Assembly (NCBI GenBank): GCA_003116975.1
Contig: BGKB01000055.1
Coordinates: forward strand, 248,001 to 312,000
From: Aurantiochytrium sp. KH105
Lineage: Eukaryota > Sar > Bigyra > Thraustochytrida > Thraustochytriidae
Reading direction: 5' to 3'
Length of the DNA stretch: 64,000 bases
Below, piece after piece: positions 55,585-64,000 of the stretch (positions are counted from its first letter, which is position 1; the number at the start of each line of letters is the position of its first letter). A model generated the notes under the pieces. That model was not told the DNA's origin, did no database searches, and worked only from the letters and a program-made list of their open reading frames with translations. Made by a program: the position numbers and the translations under genes.

Positions 55585-57690
55585 CTAGTGTGCGCGTACC
55601 TGCTTGGAAGACCTGTCCATTGCGGGATCTACGTCGGATGAGTACTTTCGCTTTTTATCTACCACCGCTTCAAGCATTTCTACGGCGGTCTGCGCAAAAG
55701 AAAGAGATGGAAATTGATCAGCAGCGCTCTCGGCTGCGGGCAAAGCGCCCTGCTCTCGAAGAAGTCTCCGCACAGACAAGTCCTGCGAAAGTTTGCATAG
55801 GGCTTCACAGGCTTGGGTCTGAACGGCCTCATCTATAGAGTGCGCGTGCATGGCGGCAACAATCTCTGCTCCAACTTCGAGCTTTCGCCCGAAGATCACC
55901 TGATTGCGCTCGTTGGCTGCGATGTTCCCCAAAGCTTCGCATGCGTTGGCTTGGACGTTCGCGCTTTTGGTATGTGCGCGCATGGCCTCAACGATCTGGC
56001 TACCGACTTCGAGCTCTTGACCAAGGAACGCTTCGCTACTGTTGCTGCATGCGAGTTTCCCCAGGGCTCCGCATGCAACTCTCTGTACCCCTTCACTTCC
56101 GATGTGTGTGCGCATGGCTGCGACGATTTCCTTGCCAACCTTGAGCTTTCTCCAAAGGATCTCACGGTTGCAAGTATCAAATGCGAGATTCCAAAGGGAC
56201 CCACATGCTCTCATCTGAACAGACGCGCTCGCTGGATGCGCGCGCATGGCCGCAACAATCATGTTTCCGGCCTCGAGCTCTTGCCCAAGGATCGCCTTGT
56301 TGCGATCGTTTGCTGCGAGACTCCAAAGAGCTCCGCATGCATTGGCCTGAAGATTCGCTTGCGAGACATGTTCACGCATCGCTGCGACGATATGTTTGCC
56401 AACTTCGAGATTTTGTCCAAGGATCACCTTGTTGCGGGCATCATTCGCTGCGAGCTGCCAAAGAGCTCCACATGCATTCTCTTGCACACCTTTGCTGGTG
56501 AGATGCGCGCGCATGGCCGCGACGATCGCCTCACCGACCTGAAATTCTTGCCCTAGGATGACGTCATTCTTGTCGTTGGTTGCGATATTACGAAGCGCTT
56601 CACATGCAACCTCCTGGATGTCACCATTCCAGATATGCTCGGTCATGGCCGCAACGATCACCTTGACGATTCCGAGCTTCTGCTCGAGAATCAGACAGTT
56701 TTGGTCATCAAGTGTGAGATTCATCAGACCTGCGCAAGCGGCGTATTGAACGGCTGAGCTCCCTGGATGCGCGCGCATGGCTGCGACGATATGTTCGCCG
56801 ACCTCCAGCTCCTGCCCAAGGATCGCACGGTTGCTTTCGATGGATGCGAGATTCCAGAGAGCTCTGCATGCTTTTTCCTGGATGACCGCGCTTGTCAAGT
56901 GTGCGCGCATGGCCGCGAGGATCGCCTTGACAACCTCGTGCTTTTGTCCGAGAACCTTCTTGTTGCGTTCATTTTCTGTGAGACGCAGAAGAACGCTGCA
57001 GGCTTGCTCCTGGATGCTTGCGTACCCAGGATGCGCAAGCATGGCCGCGACAATCTCCTTGTCAACCTCGAGCTTTTGACCGAGAATCTTCTTGTTGCGG
57101 CCCCAGGCCGCGAGACTTGAAAGAGCTTTGCATGCTTGTTCCTGGAGACTTGCGCTTTCGGAGTGCGCACGCATGGCCAAGACGATCTCCTTGCCGACTT
57201 CGAGTTCTTGCCCGAGGATCACCTTGTTGCGGTCATTGACTGCAAGATTGCAAAAGGTCATGCATGCCTTTTCCTGAAGACTTGGGCTCCAAGGATTTGC
57301 GCGCATGGCCGCGAGGATCTCTGTGCCGACGTTGAGCTCTTGCCCAAGAATCACCTTGTTGCGGTCGTTGGCTGCTAAATGACAAAGAGCTACACATGCT
57401 TTTTCCTGGAAAATTGCAATTGCGCGATGCTCGCGCATGGACGCAATGATCTCTTTGCTGACCTCGAGCTCTTGGCCCAAAATCACCTTGTTGTGGTCAT
57501 TTTTCGCTGCGAGAATTCCTAGAGTTTCACATGCCTGAATCAGTACGTCGTCACTTTTGCGGTGCGTGCGCATGGTCGTAATGATCTCCTTGCCGACCGC
57601 GACCTCCTGCCCAGAAGTTGCTTCATCGTTGGCGATTGCGGCGAGTCTTTCAATAGCTCGCCGCTTGGCGTAGCTCCCAAACAACCACAT
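55585..57690 (-). CDS. Armadillo-like repeat protein with 14 near-identical units
   Basis: A 701-aa protein starting at MWLFGSYAKRRAIERL, the first ATG after a TTG. It consists of about fourteen tandem units of 42 residues with consensus NKVILGQELEVGKEIVAAM then RAHPGSASVQEQACGALWNL and AANDR. Three helices per unit and the ACGALWNLAANDRN core are typical of armadillo repeats (importin-alpha/Vac8-like superhelix), so it is a protein-binding scaffold. The array ends in a capping segment (SVRRLLREQGALPAAESA) and a basic tail (VVDKKRKYSSDV). Units are more alike than in old ARM proteins, which suggests recent expansion or concerted evolution. No targeting signal is visible. A damaged relative lies immediately downstream. 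Confidence 0.85.
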   Translation of the reverse strand: MWLFGSYAKRRAIERLAAIANDEATSGQEVAVGKEIITTMRTHRKSDDVLIQACETLGILAAKNDHNKVILGQELEVSKEIIASMREHRAIAIFQEKACVALCHLAANDRNKVILGQELNVGTEILAAMRANPWSPSLQEKACMTFCNLAVNDRNKVILGQELEVGKEIVLAMRAHSESASLQEQACKALSSLAAWGRNKKILGQKLEVDKEIVAAMLAHPGYASIQEQACSVLLRLTENERNKKVLGQKHEVVKAILAAMRAHLTSAVIQEKACRALWNLASIESNRAILGQELEVGEHIVAAMRAHPGSSAVQYAACAGLMNLTLDDQNCLILEQKLGIVKVIVAAMTEHIWNGDIQEVACEALRNIATNDKNDVILGQEFQVGEAIVAAMRAHLTSKGVQENACGALWQLAANDARNKVILGQNLEVGKHIVAAMREHVSQANLQANACGALWSLAANDRNKAILGQELEAGNMIVAAMRAHPASASVQMRACGSLWNLAFDTCNREILWRKLKVGKEIVAAMRTHIGSEGVQRVACGALGKLACSNSSEAFLGQELEVGSQIVEAMRAHTKSANVQANACEALGNIAANERNQVIFGRKLEVGAEIVAAMHAHSIDEAVQTQACEALCKLSQDLSVRRLLREQGALPAAESAADQFPSLSFAQTAVEMLEAVVDKKRKYSSDVDPAMDRSSKQVRAH
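55700..57590 (-). repeat. 126-bp tandem coding repeat array
   Basis: About fourteen 126-bp units encode the 42-residue ARM-like repeat. On the plus strand, CTCGAGCTCTTGCCC..GGATC and GCGCGCATGGCCGCGACGAT recur in almost every unit. Confidence 0.88.
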
Positions 57691-59099
57691 GGCCGCGACA
57701 GTCAATCTCTCAGCTGGTTTTTGTCCGTATTATTAGATTTCGGATTTGTTCGTTTGGAGCGGAGGACACTCTGATCATCGGGCGCTCTCTATGTCATGAT
57801 AGACTCGCAGCTTTCTCTACACATGGCGTGTACAGACAAATACAAAGTGGATTGCCGATAGTTGGTAAATAGTATGTTGATCGTGCTGCGTCATTGAGAT
57901 GCTGAGTGCACAGAGGGCGGATCTGCGCTGATCAGCTGAATACTATCCATCTCAGGGCCGCGAAAGCCGTCCGCGCGAGTCGAAAGCCGCCTCATGTCCA
58001 GTCTGGTCTGGACTCCGCTTCGGACATCTGTGCTGGTCGCCCGCTCCATAAATCTATTCTAGCTGACTGTAGGTCAAGCATGACCAAAATCCATTTCAGA
58101 AGAAGAATGTCATGTTTGAGAGATTCCTTGCTGCGATCGATTCGGTTCTGCCCAGGTTGTTAAGTTGGCGCGGGCACAGCCCTGCTCGAATCCAGATTGC
58201 TCGATTAATGTCTATTGCGGCCGGGGAGCCGAGCAGAAACTGGAGAAGCCCCCACTTCTCCTAACCAGTCATGCTGCCTGGCGGAGTCGGCAAAGGGCAG
58301 GAGAGCTTAGAATCGCAGCGTGGAGCTTCGATGACTTTTTGAATGTTGCTCATTGCAGATCCACGGAGGGCGCATGTCCATCGAGAAGCCGTGGCAAAAG
58401 GTCCAGATACGCTTGGACTCGTCCCGATTGTTCCGTTAGTCAAGCTATGACTGTGGGTCACTCGTGACGAAAATCCAATTTATTGGCGGCACACGCAAGC
58501 AGTACGATGCAAACGACGAAGGGCCGTTGCATCAAATCTAAACAGGCTAACAACGGACTTCTACAAAAGACCCAACACTAGATGTTTGATAACGCAGCGA
58601 GTTGATGGCGAGAGAAGCATGAGTCTGGCCAGTCCTTCCCAGGGTCGTAATAGGACAGTGACAAGGTAGCAAGCATGAGCAAATCGCACTCTTGCTCTCC
58701 AAGACCTGGAGAATGCTAGAGCATCTATGATGCGGGCGTTGTTCATTATGTGAATCTGAGGAACTTGGCATTGCTAGGGCCGCAATCATTGTCGGGAAAA
58801 TCGCAGTGCGTCAATAGGACCGTATTTGAAAAAGTAGATCAGGCGCTGAACTCTACTCTTCTTCTTTGCGACAGTTTCCTCATGCTTGAGGATTGTTGCT
58901 TGCGCTGCACTCACCTCTTTTGCCTCGGCTTGGTGCGTAGAGAGAAGGTGAAAAAGGAAGAGCGAGGTGCACACATCTGCGACGTGATGCAGCTCTCATC
59001 CGACCAAAAGTGACAACCAAACAATCACTACAATCACTCCATGCGTTTGTTTTCACGAGGGAAAAGAAAAAAGAAAAAGAAAAGAATGAGCAAGATTCA
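57691..59099. other. Intergenic region with remnants related to the ARM cluster
   Basis: 1.4 kb without a supportable gene. Two copies of a motif like GACTGTGGGTCACTCGTGAC then GAAAATCCA (58065-58094 and 58449-58480) match a segment at 55221-55250 inside the decaying ARM gene, so parts of this spacer may be old duplicate fragments. Confidence 0.45.
58065..58480. repeat. Two copies of an approximately 31-bp motif shared with the ARM pseudogene
   Basis: 58065-58094 and 58449-58480 read GACTGTRGGTCA..C.TGACSAAAATCCA.TT. A third, more divergent copy is at 55221-55250 (GACTGTGGGGCAGGCGTGAC then GAGAATCCAC). Confidence 0.55.
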
Positions 59100-60617
59100 T
59101 CAGGCTTGGTGAAGGTAGTCTTTGAAAATACAGGGAGCGGGCGCAGGCCCAGCGGCGACGAGGTCAATATCGGCGACGCAATCCGGAGTAACGACATCCT
59201 CTGCACGAAAGTACTCGGGAAACACCTCCCGAACGTACTTGAGAAGAATCGCCTTGCAGCTAGCAACGCGGCCCGGGTGCACAGCGCCAAGGCTGGTGCC
59301 TAGCGCGGTGCAGCGGCAATTGCAAATGTCGAATGCGCAGAGGAGGCTGGCTGTGGCCGTCTCGGAAGGTGAGAACTGCACAAAAACGTATTCGCAGAGA
59401 ACAATCTCCAAAAAAGTCTCCGCGAACGAGAGCACCTTTTCTCGCAGGGTCCTGTCCACACTGTCAAAGTAGAGGATGAGGTGTCGCAAAAAGGCAAAGG
59501 GGGTAACGGGGTTGAGTTCCCAGGCAAGGACGCGCAGCAGTTCGAGTTCCATGAGGCGGATGTCAGACTCGAGGTAGATACCCTCGGCCAGGCCCTGGAG
59601 TTCTTGGATGCTGATGGGGCGCGTCTCGCAGAGTTTGGTGGCAATGAGGATCGCAGCCAATGCGACCAGTTGCAAAATGCACTTTTTCGTGCTCACGTGG
59701 CTTAGGTACCTGTCGACGTAGTTCATGGCTGTGGTGACCGTGCAGATGCCAATGTCGTACTCATCGACGAACTCGAACATCCACTCGAAGAGTCTCCGTC
59801 GCCACACCGGTCGCATGCCGTCCATTTGCACGGACTCGATGTAGTCGTCCTGAACTTGGTACCGTCGCTCGGTCTCGAGCATGAAAGCCAGGCGGTCCCG
59901 CAGCTCCTCGCGCTTGGGCACGAGTTGCGCCGCAAGTCCGCTCGTGGGCGCGTCGTTCTCGGCATCGAGACCTCCCTGCTCACAAAGCAGGGCCTCGTGG
60001 GTTGCGGACTGTGCACCATGTCCTTCGGATGCCGCCAGATCCTCCTCATGTCCGACTTGAGGTCTGTTTTCCTTGCTCGAGGATGCAGAGGCCGAGGACG
60101 TGGACAGATTGCCCGAAGCGGTCAGTGCCGGACCAACGTGAAAGGCGGGGGCGGAGCTGGTGTTGTTCAGAGACGACAGCGATGAAAAGGACGATGCATC
60201 GAGATCCTCGCGAGTAAGGGGGGCGGCAGCAAAGCCGCTCTCCTTCAGGTCGCGCGCGGAGGCAGCGAGGTACACTTCTTCGTCTCGGTTTTTCGAAAAA
60301 TCGTTGCGGTTGTCGCAGTCGCCATCCCCTTCGACGTAGTCGTCGTCTTCGCGGAGAAGTGCGTCGATCTCGGCGTGATCCACAAAGAAATCGTGCTCGC
60401 CGCCGTTGGTCGGTGTCGAGGTTGGCGTCGGATCTCGGCGCGTGCGTCCATCGGGGCGTTGGGCAAGCTTAGTGAGCGGTTTGCGCACAGCGCCGCGATC
60501 TCCACGCGCGTGCGCATGGCTCTTCCACGTTCGCGCGGTCTTGGCATTGGCCTCGGCTGCCGCGTGGACGGCCTCTCGGCTGTCAACAAAGTTCGTCATG
60601 CCTCGACCGTTCGACAT
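59100..60617 (-). CDS. Cyclin
   Basis: A 505-aa protein from MSNGRGMTNFVDSR; the frame runs further only to a GTG. The first 230 residues are low in complexity with acidic and Ser runs (LREDDDYVEGDGDCD, LSTSSASASSSKENR). The cyclin N-box spans about 255-385: RRRLFEWMFEFVDEYDI, TAMNYVDRYLS, ILQLVALAAILIATKLCE, then PISIQELQGLAEGIY and LRVLAWELNPVTP. The C-box follows to about residue 475 (FLRHLILYFDSVDR, FAETFLEIVLCEYVFVQFSPS). It should activate a cyclin-dependent kinase. The MRPVWRRRLFEWM opening and the LNPVTP bend resemble A/B/D-type cell-cycle cyclins rather than transcriptional ones. There is no obvious RxxL destruction box or LxCxE near the N-terminus. Confidence 0.93.
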   Translation of the reverse strand: MSNGRGMTNFVDSREAVHAAAEANAKTARTWKSHAHARGDRGAVRKPLTKLAQRPDGRTRRDPTPTSTPTNGGEHDFFVDHAEIDALLREDDDYVEGDGDCDNRNDFSKNRDEEVYLAASARDLKESGFAAAPLTREDLDASSFSSLSSLNNTSSAPAFHVGPALTASGNLSTSSASASSSKENRPQVGHEEDLAASEGHGAQSATHEALLCEQGGLDAENDAPTSGLAAQLVPKREELRDRLAFMLETERRYQVQDDYIESVQMDGMRPVWRRRLFEWMFEFVDEYDIGICTVTTAMNYVDRYLSHVSTKKCILQLVALAAILIATKLCETRPISIQELQGLAEGIYLESDIRLMELELLRVLAWELNPVTPFAFLRHLILYFDSVDRTLREKVLSFAETFLEIVLCEYVFVQFSPSETATASLLCAFDICNCRCTALGTSLGAVHPGRVASCKAILLKYVREVFPEYFRAEDVVTPDCVADIDLVAAGPAPAPCIFKDYLHQA

Positions 60618-60987
60618 CCTCGCATCGACAGCCTTGCGCGCGTGGGTCCGGGACAGGGCGAGAAGAGAGAAAATAAAAAGGGGGGAGACTAGAAACGCCA
60701 CCCGAACCTGGCTCTCGCCAGCGCACGAGGCCTCGTCCTCCGCGCCGCTGCGCCGCTACGGCCTCGCTCGCGTGTGCGTGGCCCGTGCGCGCGCGGAAAC
60801 GACGCGTGCTTTAATTCACTCTTTTTCTTTGGCCGGCTCAACGAAGCCTTCTCTCTCGGCGCCCGCTGCCGGCGCGTCCGAGCTCTCGACGCCGCGTCGC
60901 GCGCGTGCTCGCGCCGCCTCGCCTCGCCTCGCGCCGCCCCGCCTCGCGCGGCGGCTTCGCGCGGTCGGCTTGGCCGCGATGGGATTG

Positions 60988-61014
60988 GTGGATGGATGGA
61001 TGGATGGATGGATG
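60988..61014. repeat. (GGAT)n tetranucleotide repeat
   Basis: Six to seven GATG units in tandem. Confidence 0.85.
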
Positions 61015-61905
61015 GGCGATGGCTGCGCCTGGCCGGCCTCTTCCTGCCCTTCTCCTCCGCCTGCGCCTCCGCGCGGTCCTCGCTCGCGCGCCGCGCCTTG
61101 GCGGGCCTCCTGCCGGCGCCGCGCCTTCGCCGCGCCGCCCGCGCGCTCTGCGCTCTTCGCCGCGAGCCTCGCGGCCGCCAGCGGCGACGCGTCGCGGCAG
61201 TTGGTTGGTGGTTTGCGCGGAGGTAAGAAGAAGAAGAAGGGAGAGCAAGCAAGCAAGCGAGAGAGAGAGGGAGGGAGGGCGCCGGGCCGCCGCCGCCGCT
61301 GCGGGCCGCTGCGGACCTCGTGCGGGGCTACTGCGGCCGGTTTGCGGCCCTGCTTGGCGAGGGCTGTGGGCGGCTGTGTGGCAGATGCGGGAGGGTGAGG
61401 GCGGAGTGAGGGAAGGGTGTGGTAGGGCGAAAGACGCGCCGGAAGAAAGCGAGGCGCGTGAAAGATCGCGCCGCCGGTGCACCGGCGGAAAGCGAGCCCT
61501 CAACTCGAGACCTCCGTCCCCCTCGGTCCATGTGATTGGCCGCAGCAGCCAGCTGGCAAGGGCCGCTGCCTGCCACGCCTGCGGCCAACGCCGGCAGCTG
61601 CTTGCACCTCGCGTCCTTCCGCCTCCGCCGCCGCAGACCGGGAAATGAATGACACGCACGAGCGGCCCATTACCAATGGACTTATCTTTTACTTGGCTTG
61701 CCAAATGGACCTATGAAATGAAAGATATGAAAGACCCGCCTTGGCGCGCGAAAGACCCGCTGCCCGCCGCGTCCCCGTCCCACACAGCAAGCGTCTGTCG
61801 CGCCCATGCCTCGCCGCCGCGCCGCTCGGACGCAGCCGATTGGCCGCGTCGGCAGCCGCGAAAGCCTGCGCTCGCGCCGACGCAGGAGCGCCGACGCCCA
61901 TCATT

Positions 61906-62000
61906 ACCTTCCTCCCTCCCTTCCTCCCTCCCTGCTTCTCCCCCTGCTCGCGGGACTGGGGAGGAAGGGATCGAGGAGGGAGGGAGGGAGGGAGGGAGGG
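61906..62000. repeat. Inverted CCTCCCTC / GAGGGAGG homopurine-homopyrimidine tracts
   Basis: A CTTCCTCCCTCCCTTCCTCC tract at 61906-61935 faces a GAGGGAGGGAGGGAGGG tract at 61961-62000, so the two can pair. Each alone is a triplex-prone or G-quadruplex-prone sequence. Confidence 0.75.
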
Positions 62001-62142
62001 TGAAAAGGCGAGGCTGGGGACCGGGACGTCATCGTCATAGGCTACAGCGCTCGCTGCCACTGACCACCTCACCAACCACCTTCCGGCTCCTGGGCCCGCT
62101 AGCTCGCTCCAAGCGCCGGCGGTCGCTCCTCAAGCTTCTCCG

Positions 62143-62178
62143 TCGCTCGCCCGCTCGCCCGCTCGCTCGCTCGCTCGC
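62143..62178. repeat. (CGCTCGCC / CGCTCGCT)n repeat
   Basis: Tandem GCTCGCCC then GCTC units, GC-rich. Confidence 0.8.
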
Positions 62179-63506
62179 GTCGTGGGGCGCGAGGCGCGAG
62201 GAGCGAGCTCCTCCGGCGCACGCACTGCATCTTTTGCGCGCGGCAGGGCCTCGATCGACCGATGCCTGCCGCGCTCATCGCACCCGGCCGCAGAGCCCCG
62301 GGGCCTTGGGCCCGCGGTCCGGCCGACCAACCGACGCCGCGCGCCCGGTCGCGCCCGTCCGGGCGCCGCGAAGGGCGCGGGGGCCGCCGCTGCCGCGCAC
62401 GAGTGACCCGACCGAGAAGAATAGAAGGGACTCGAATGACGGACAGAATGGAAGGGTCTCTTCTTCGGACTCTTCTCCAAGTTCGCAATCGATGCAGACA
62501 CAAGCATTTTTCCAGGCTCGTCGCACCGCTGCCGGCCGCGCTCGAGGAGCTCTCCACGTCCGCTCGCGGCACCCGGTGGCGAGGTAATCCAAGCCTAGGC
62601 AAGGCGAGGCAAGCCAAGACTGGCTTGGCGTCCGTCCGGGCCGAAGTCTCGACGAGCGGTGAGATCACCTTCGGAATTCATCCCTCGGGCATCGAGCTCT
62701 CACGGAGCTTCTGCCGATGCGATGCAGGGAAATGCGACGAGAAGACGAGTGTCTCTGGCCGCCTCATGCTGGCCTGACGAGTCGAGCCTGTCCCGTGCGC
62801 AGGAGCCCGAGCCCCTGCGGGCCTCGCCTGCACGAGCCCTGGCCCAGCGCGAGCTGAGTCGCCCTCGCTTACCCAGCCCTGCAGCCGCAGCTCTTCCTTC
62901 CTTCATCTTTCTGGCCAATGGGCTTGCGGCGGTTGGCCACAGCATCCATCGCTCGCCCGGCCAGCGTCTCCTTCGCTCCTTCCCTTCGCAAACGATCGAC
63001 CGTCGTTTGCAAAAACTGCAGCGGCAGGCAGCCTGGTACGTCGGCGCCACCAGCCAGGCAGATGTTCGTGCTCGAGCTCGAGTTCGTGGCTGTGGTCCTG
63101 GTTGTTGTTGGTGTTGGAGGTCCCTCTGCCGGCGAGCAATAATCATAGCAGCAATAACGACCTCCTAGGCCTCCGGCAAGGGTTGGGGTTTGCCCTCTCG
63201 CGCTCAATCGCTTCTCGCTCGCCCCCTGCTGCATCTTCTGCGCCGCCGTTCGTCACGTGGCCTCCCGCCCTCGTCCGCGCCGCAGCCGCAAGGAATCATC
63301 CCGCGAGATGCTGCTGCCTGAGCTTGCAAGCATCCTTGCTTGTGCCTGCACGCCTTACAGCGGCGGCTCTGAGAAGCGGGCGGAGCGAAAGCGCGAGGCC
63401 GCGGAGCGGAGCGGCTCGAGACTGCGACGCGAGCCCTGGGCGGGCGGGCTTCCTGCGGCCGGCGCCACCCGAGGAGCGCAAGATCGAGCGGTCGATGGGG
63501 CAAGAG

Positions 63507-63553
63507 AACGATCGATCGATCAATCGATCAATCGATCCATCGATCGATCGATC
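63507..63553. repeat. (ATCG)n / (ATCA)n repeat
   Basis: CGATCGATCAATCGATCAAT-type tandem units ending in GATCGATCGATCG; self-complementary. Confidence 0.85.
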
Positions 63554-63713
63554 GCGGCCCTCCAACGCACAGCGCCACCACAGCTGGGGTCGGGATGCGG
63601 GAAGCTGTAGGATGAGTGGGGTAGGGTGCGGGCCCGCACCTGGGCGGGCTCGGGCTTGCCCAATGGGCTTCAAGTCGGGCTTGGGCTTGGCATGGCATGG
63701 CCTCGTGCTTTGC

Positions 63714-63755
63714 GATGCTTTGCGTTTGCGTTTGCGTTTGCGTTTGCTTTTGCAT
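63714..63755. repeat. (GCGTTT)n hexanucleotide repeat
   Basis: Five to six tandem units of TTTGCG. Confidence 0.85.
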
Positions 63756-63944
63756 TGCTGGTGCAGCGGGCGCCGTTGCCAACCAACCAGCGGTGCTTGG
63801 CGCACGAACTTCACTGTCAATCAATGAAAGTCGTCAGGCGTCACGAATGGATGTCCAAGACCTGTTCGGCCGGCTGGTGGCACAGACAGCAACGACGGAT
63901 GATCGAGCGCCTCGCGGGCGCAAAACGAGGCCTGACGGCCAGTG

Positions 63945-63978
63945 GATAGATGGATGGATGCATGATGGATGGATGAAG
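63945..63978. repeat. (GGAT)n tetranucleotide repeat at the window end
   Basis: GATAGATGGATGGATGCATG then GATGGATGGATG. Confidence 0.8.
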
Positions 63979-64000
63979 GAAGGCTTGGCAAAGGTGCTGC

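Larger units (their letters stand above)
60618..64000. other. GC-rich, simple-repeat-rich region without a supportable gene
   Basis: This 3.4 kb is open in many frames on both strands, all with Arg/Ala/Pro/Ser-rich artefactual translations and no domain. It includes the cyclin promoter. Simple repeats are listed separately. A gene with short exons cannot be excluded without transcript data. Confidence 0.5.

Noticed and set aside
60406..62777. Many open frames of 140-330 codons at the right end
   Set aside because: Same GC-rich artefact; Arg/Ala/Pro-rich on both strands with no recognisable motif.
1..64000. CRISPR arrays, rRNA genes, plasmid or phage features
   Set aside because: No regularly spaced direct repeats with unique spacers, no rRNA core motifs and no prokaryotic gene organisation were found.

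Overview
The window is nuclear DNA of a unicellular eukaryote with long, mostly uninterrupted, GC-rich genes. Nearly every recognisable gene reads as one open frame, and there are no operons or Shine-Dalgarno sites. The gene content is eukaryotic: spliceosome factors (NSRP1, PRP17, U2AF large subunit), a kinesin, a cyclin, a MATH-BTB protein, a RING protein, an RUS/DUF647 protein and tRNA-Ser(AGA). A CFAP20 gene implies flagellated cells. Few introns, high GC3 and a flagellate life stage suggest a heterotrophic stramenopile such as a thraustochytrid. That placement is inference.

Layout. 0.8-8.9 kb: a C5orf34-like gene, three identical tRNA-Ser(AGA) genes, a secretory prolyl 4-hydroxylase, NSRP1 and a secreted cysteine-rich protein. 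8.9-12.2 kb: a 3.26-kb element bounded by perfect 25-bp terminal inverted repeats and flanked by TTAA on both sides. It carries two convergent reading frames that I cannot assign to any transposase family. 12.5-20.2 kb: a TKL-type kinase ending in a CaaX box, malate dehydrogenase, CFAP20 and a CCDC6-like coiled coil. 20.8-29.1 kb: an EF-hand protein and a kinesin. 29.3-33.2 kb: PRP17 and U2AF65, head to head. 33.5-46.3 kb: a YfcG-like GST, a coiled-coil protein, a C18orf63-like/SAP protein, a TrpF-like barrel, an RUS-family protein, a MATH-BTB protein and an unassigned 705-aa protein. 46.4-53.7 kb: a RING protein with acidic tandem repeats and a membrane-anchored class 3 lipase-like protein that lacks the nucleophile serine. 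54.0-57.7 kb: two armadillo-like repeat genes; the downstream one is frameshifted. 59.1-60.6 kb: a cyclin. The last 3.3 kb is GC-rich, simple-repeat-rich and without a supportable gene.

The genes form no single pathway. Recurrent themes are pre-mRNA splicing (three genes), cytoskeleton and cilium (kinesin, CFAP20), and ubiquitin or scaffold proteins (RING, MATH-BTB, ARM repeats). Most neighbours are divergent or convergent, with intergenic spacers of 30 bp to 2 kb. Several long apparent reading frames begin only at GTG or TTG; for these I placed the start at the first sensible ATG.

The most novel items are the TTAA-flanked element with unassigned proteins, the pseudolipase with its local compensated frameshift, and the decaying ARM-repeat paralogue.
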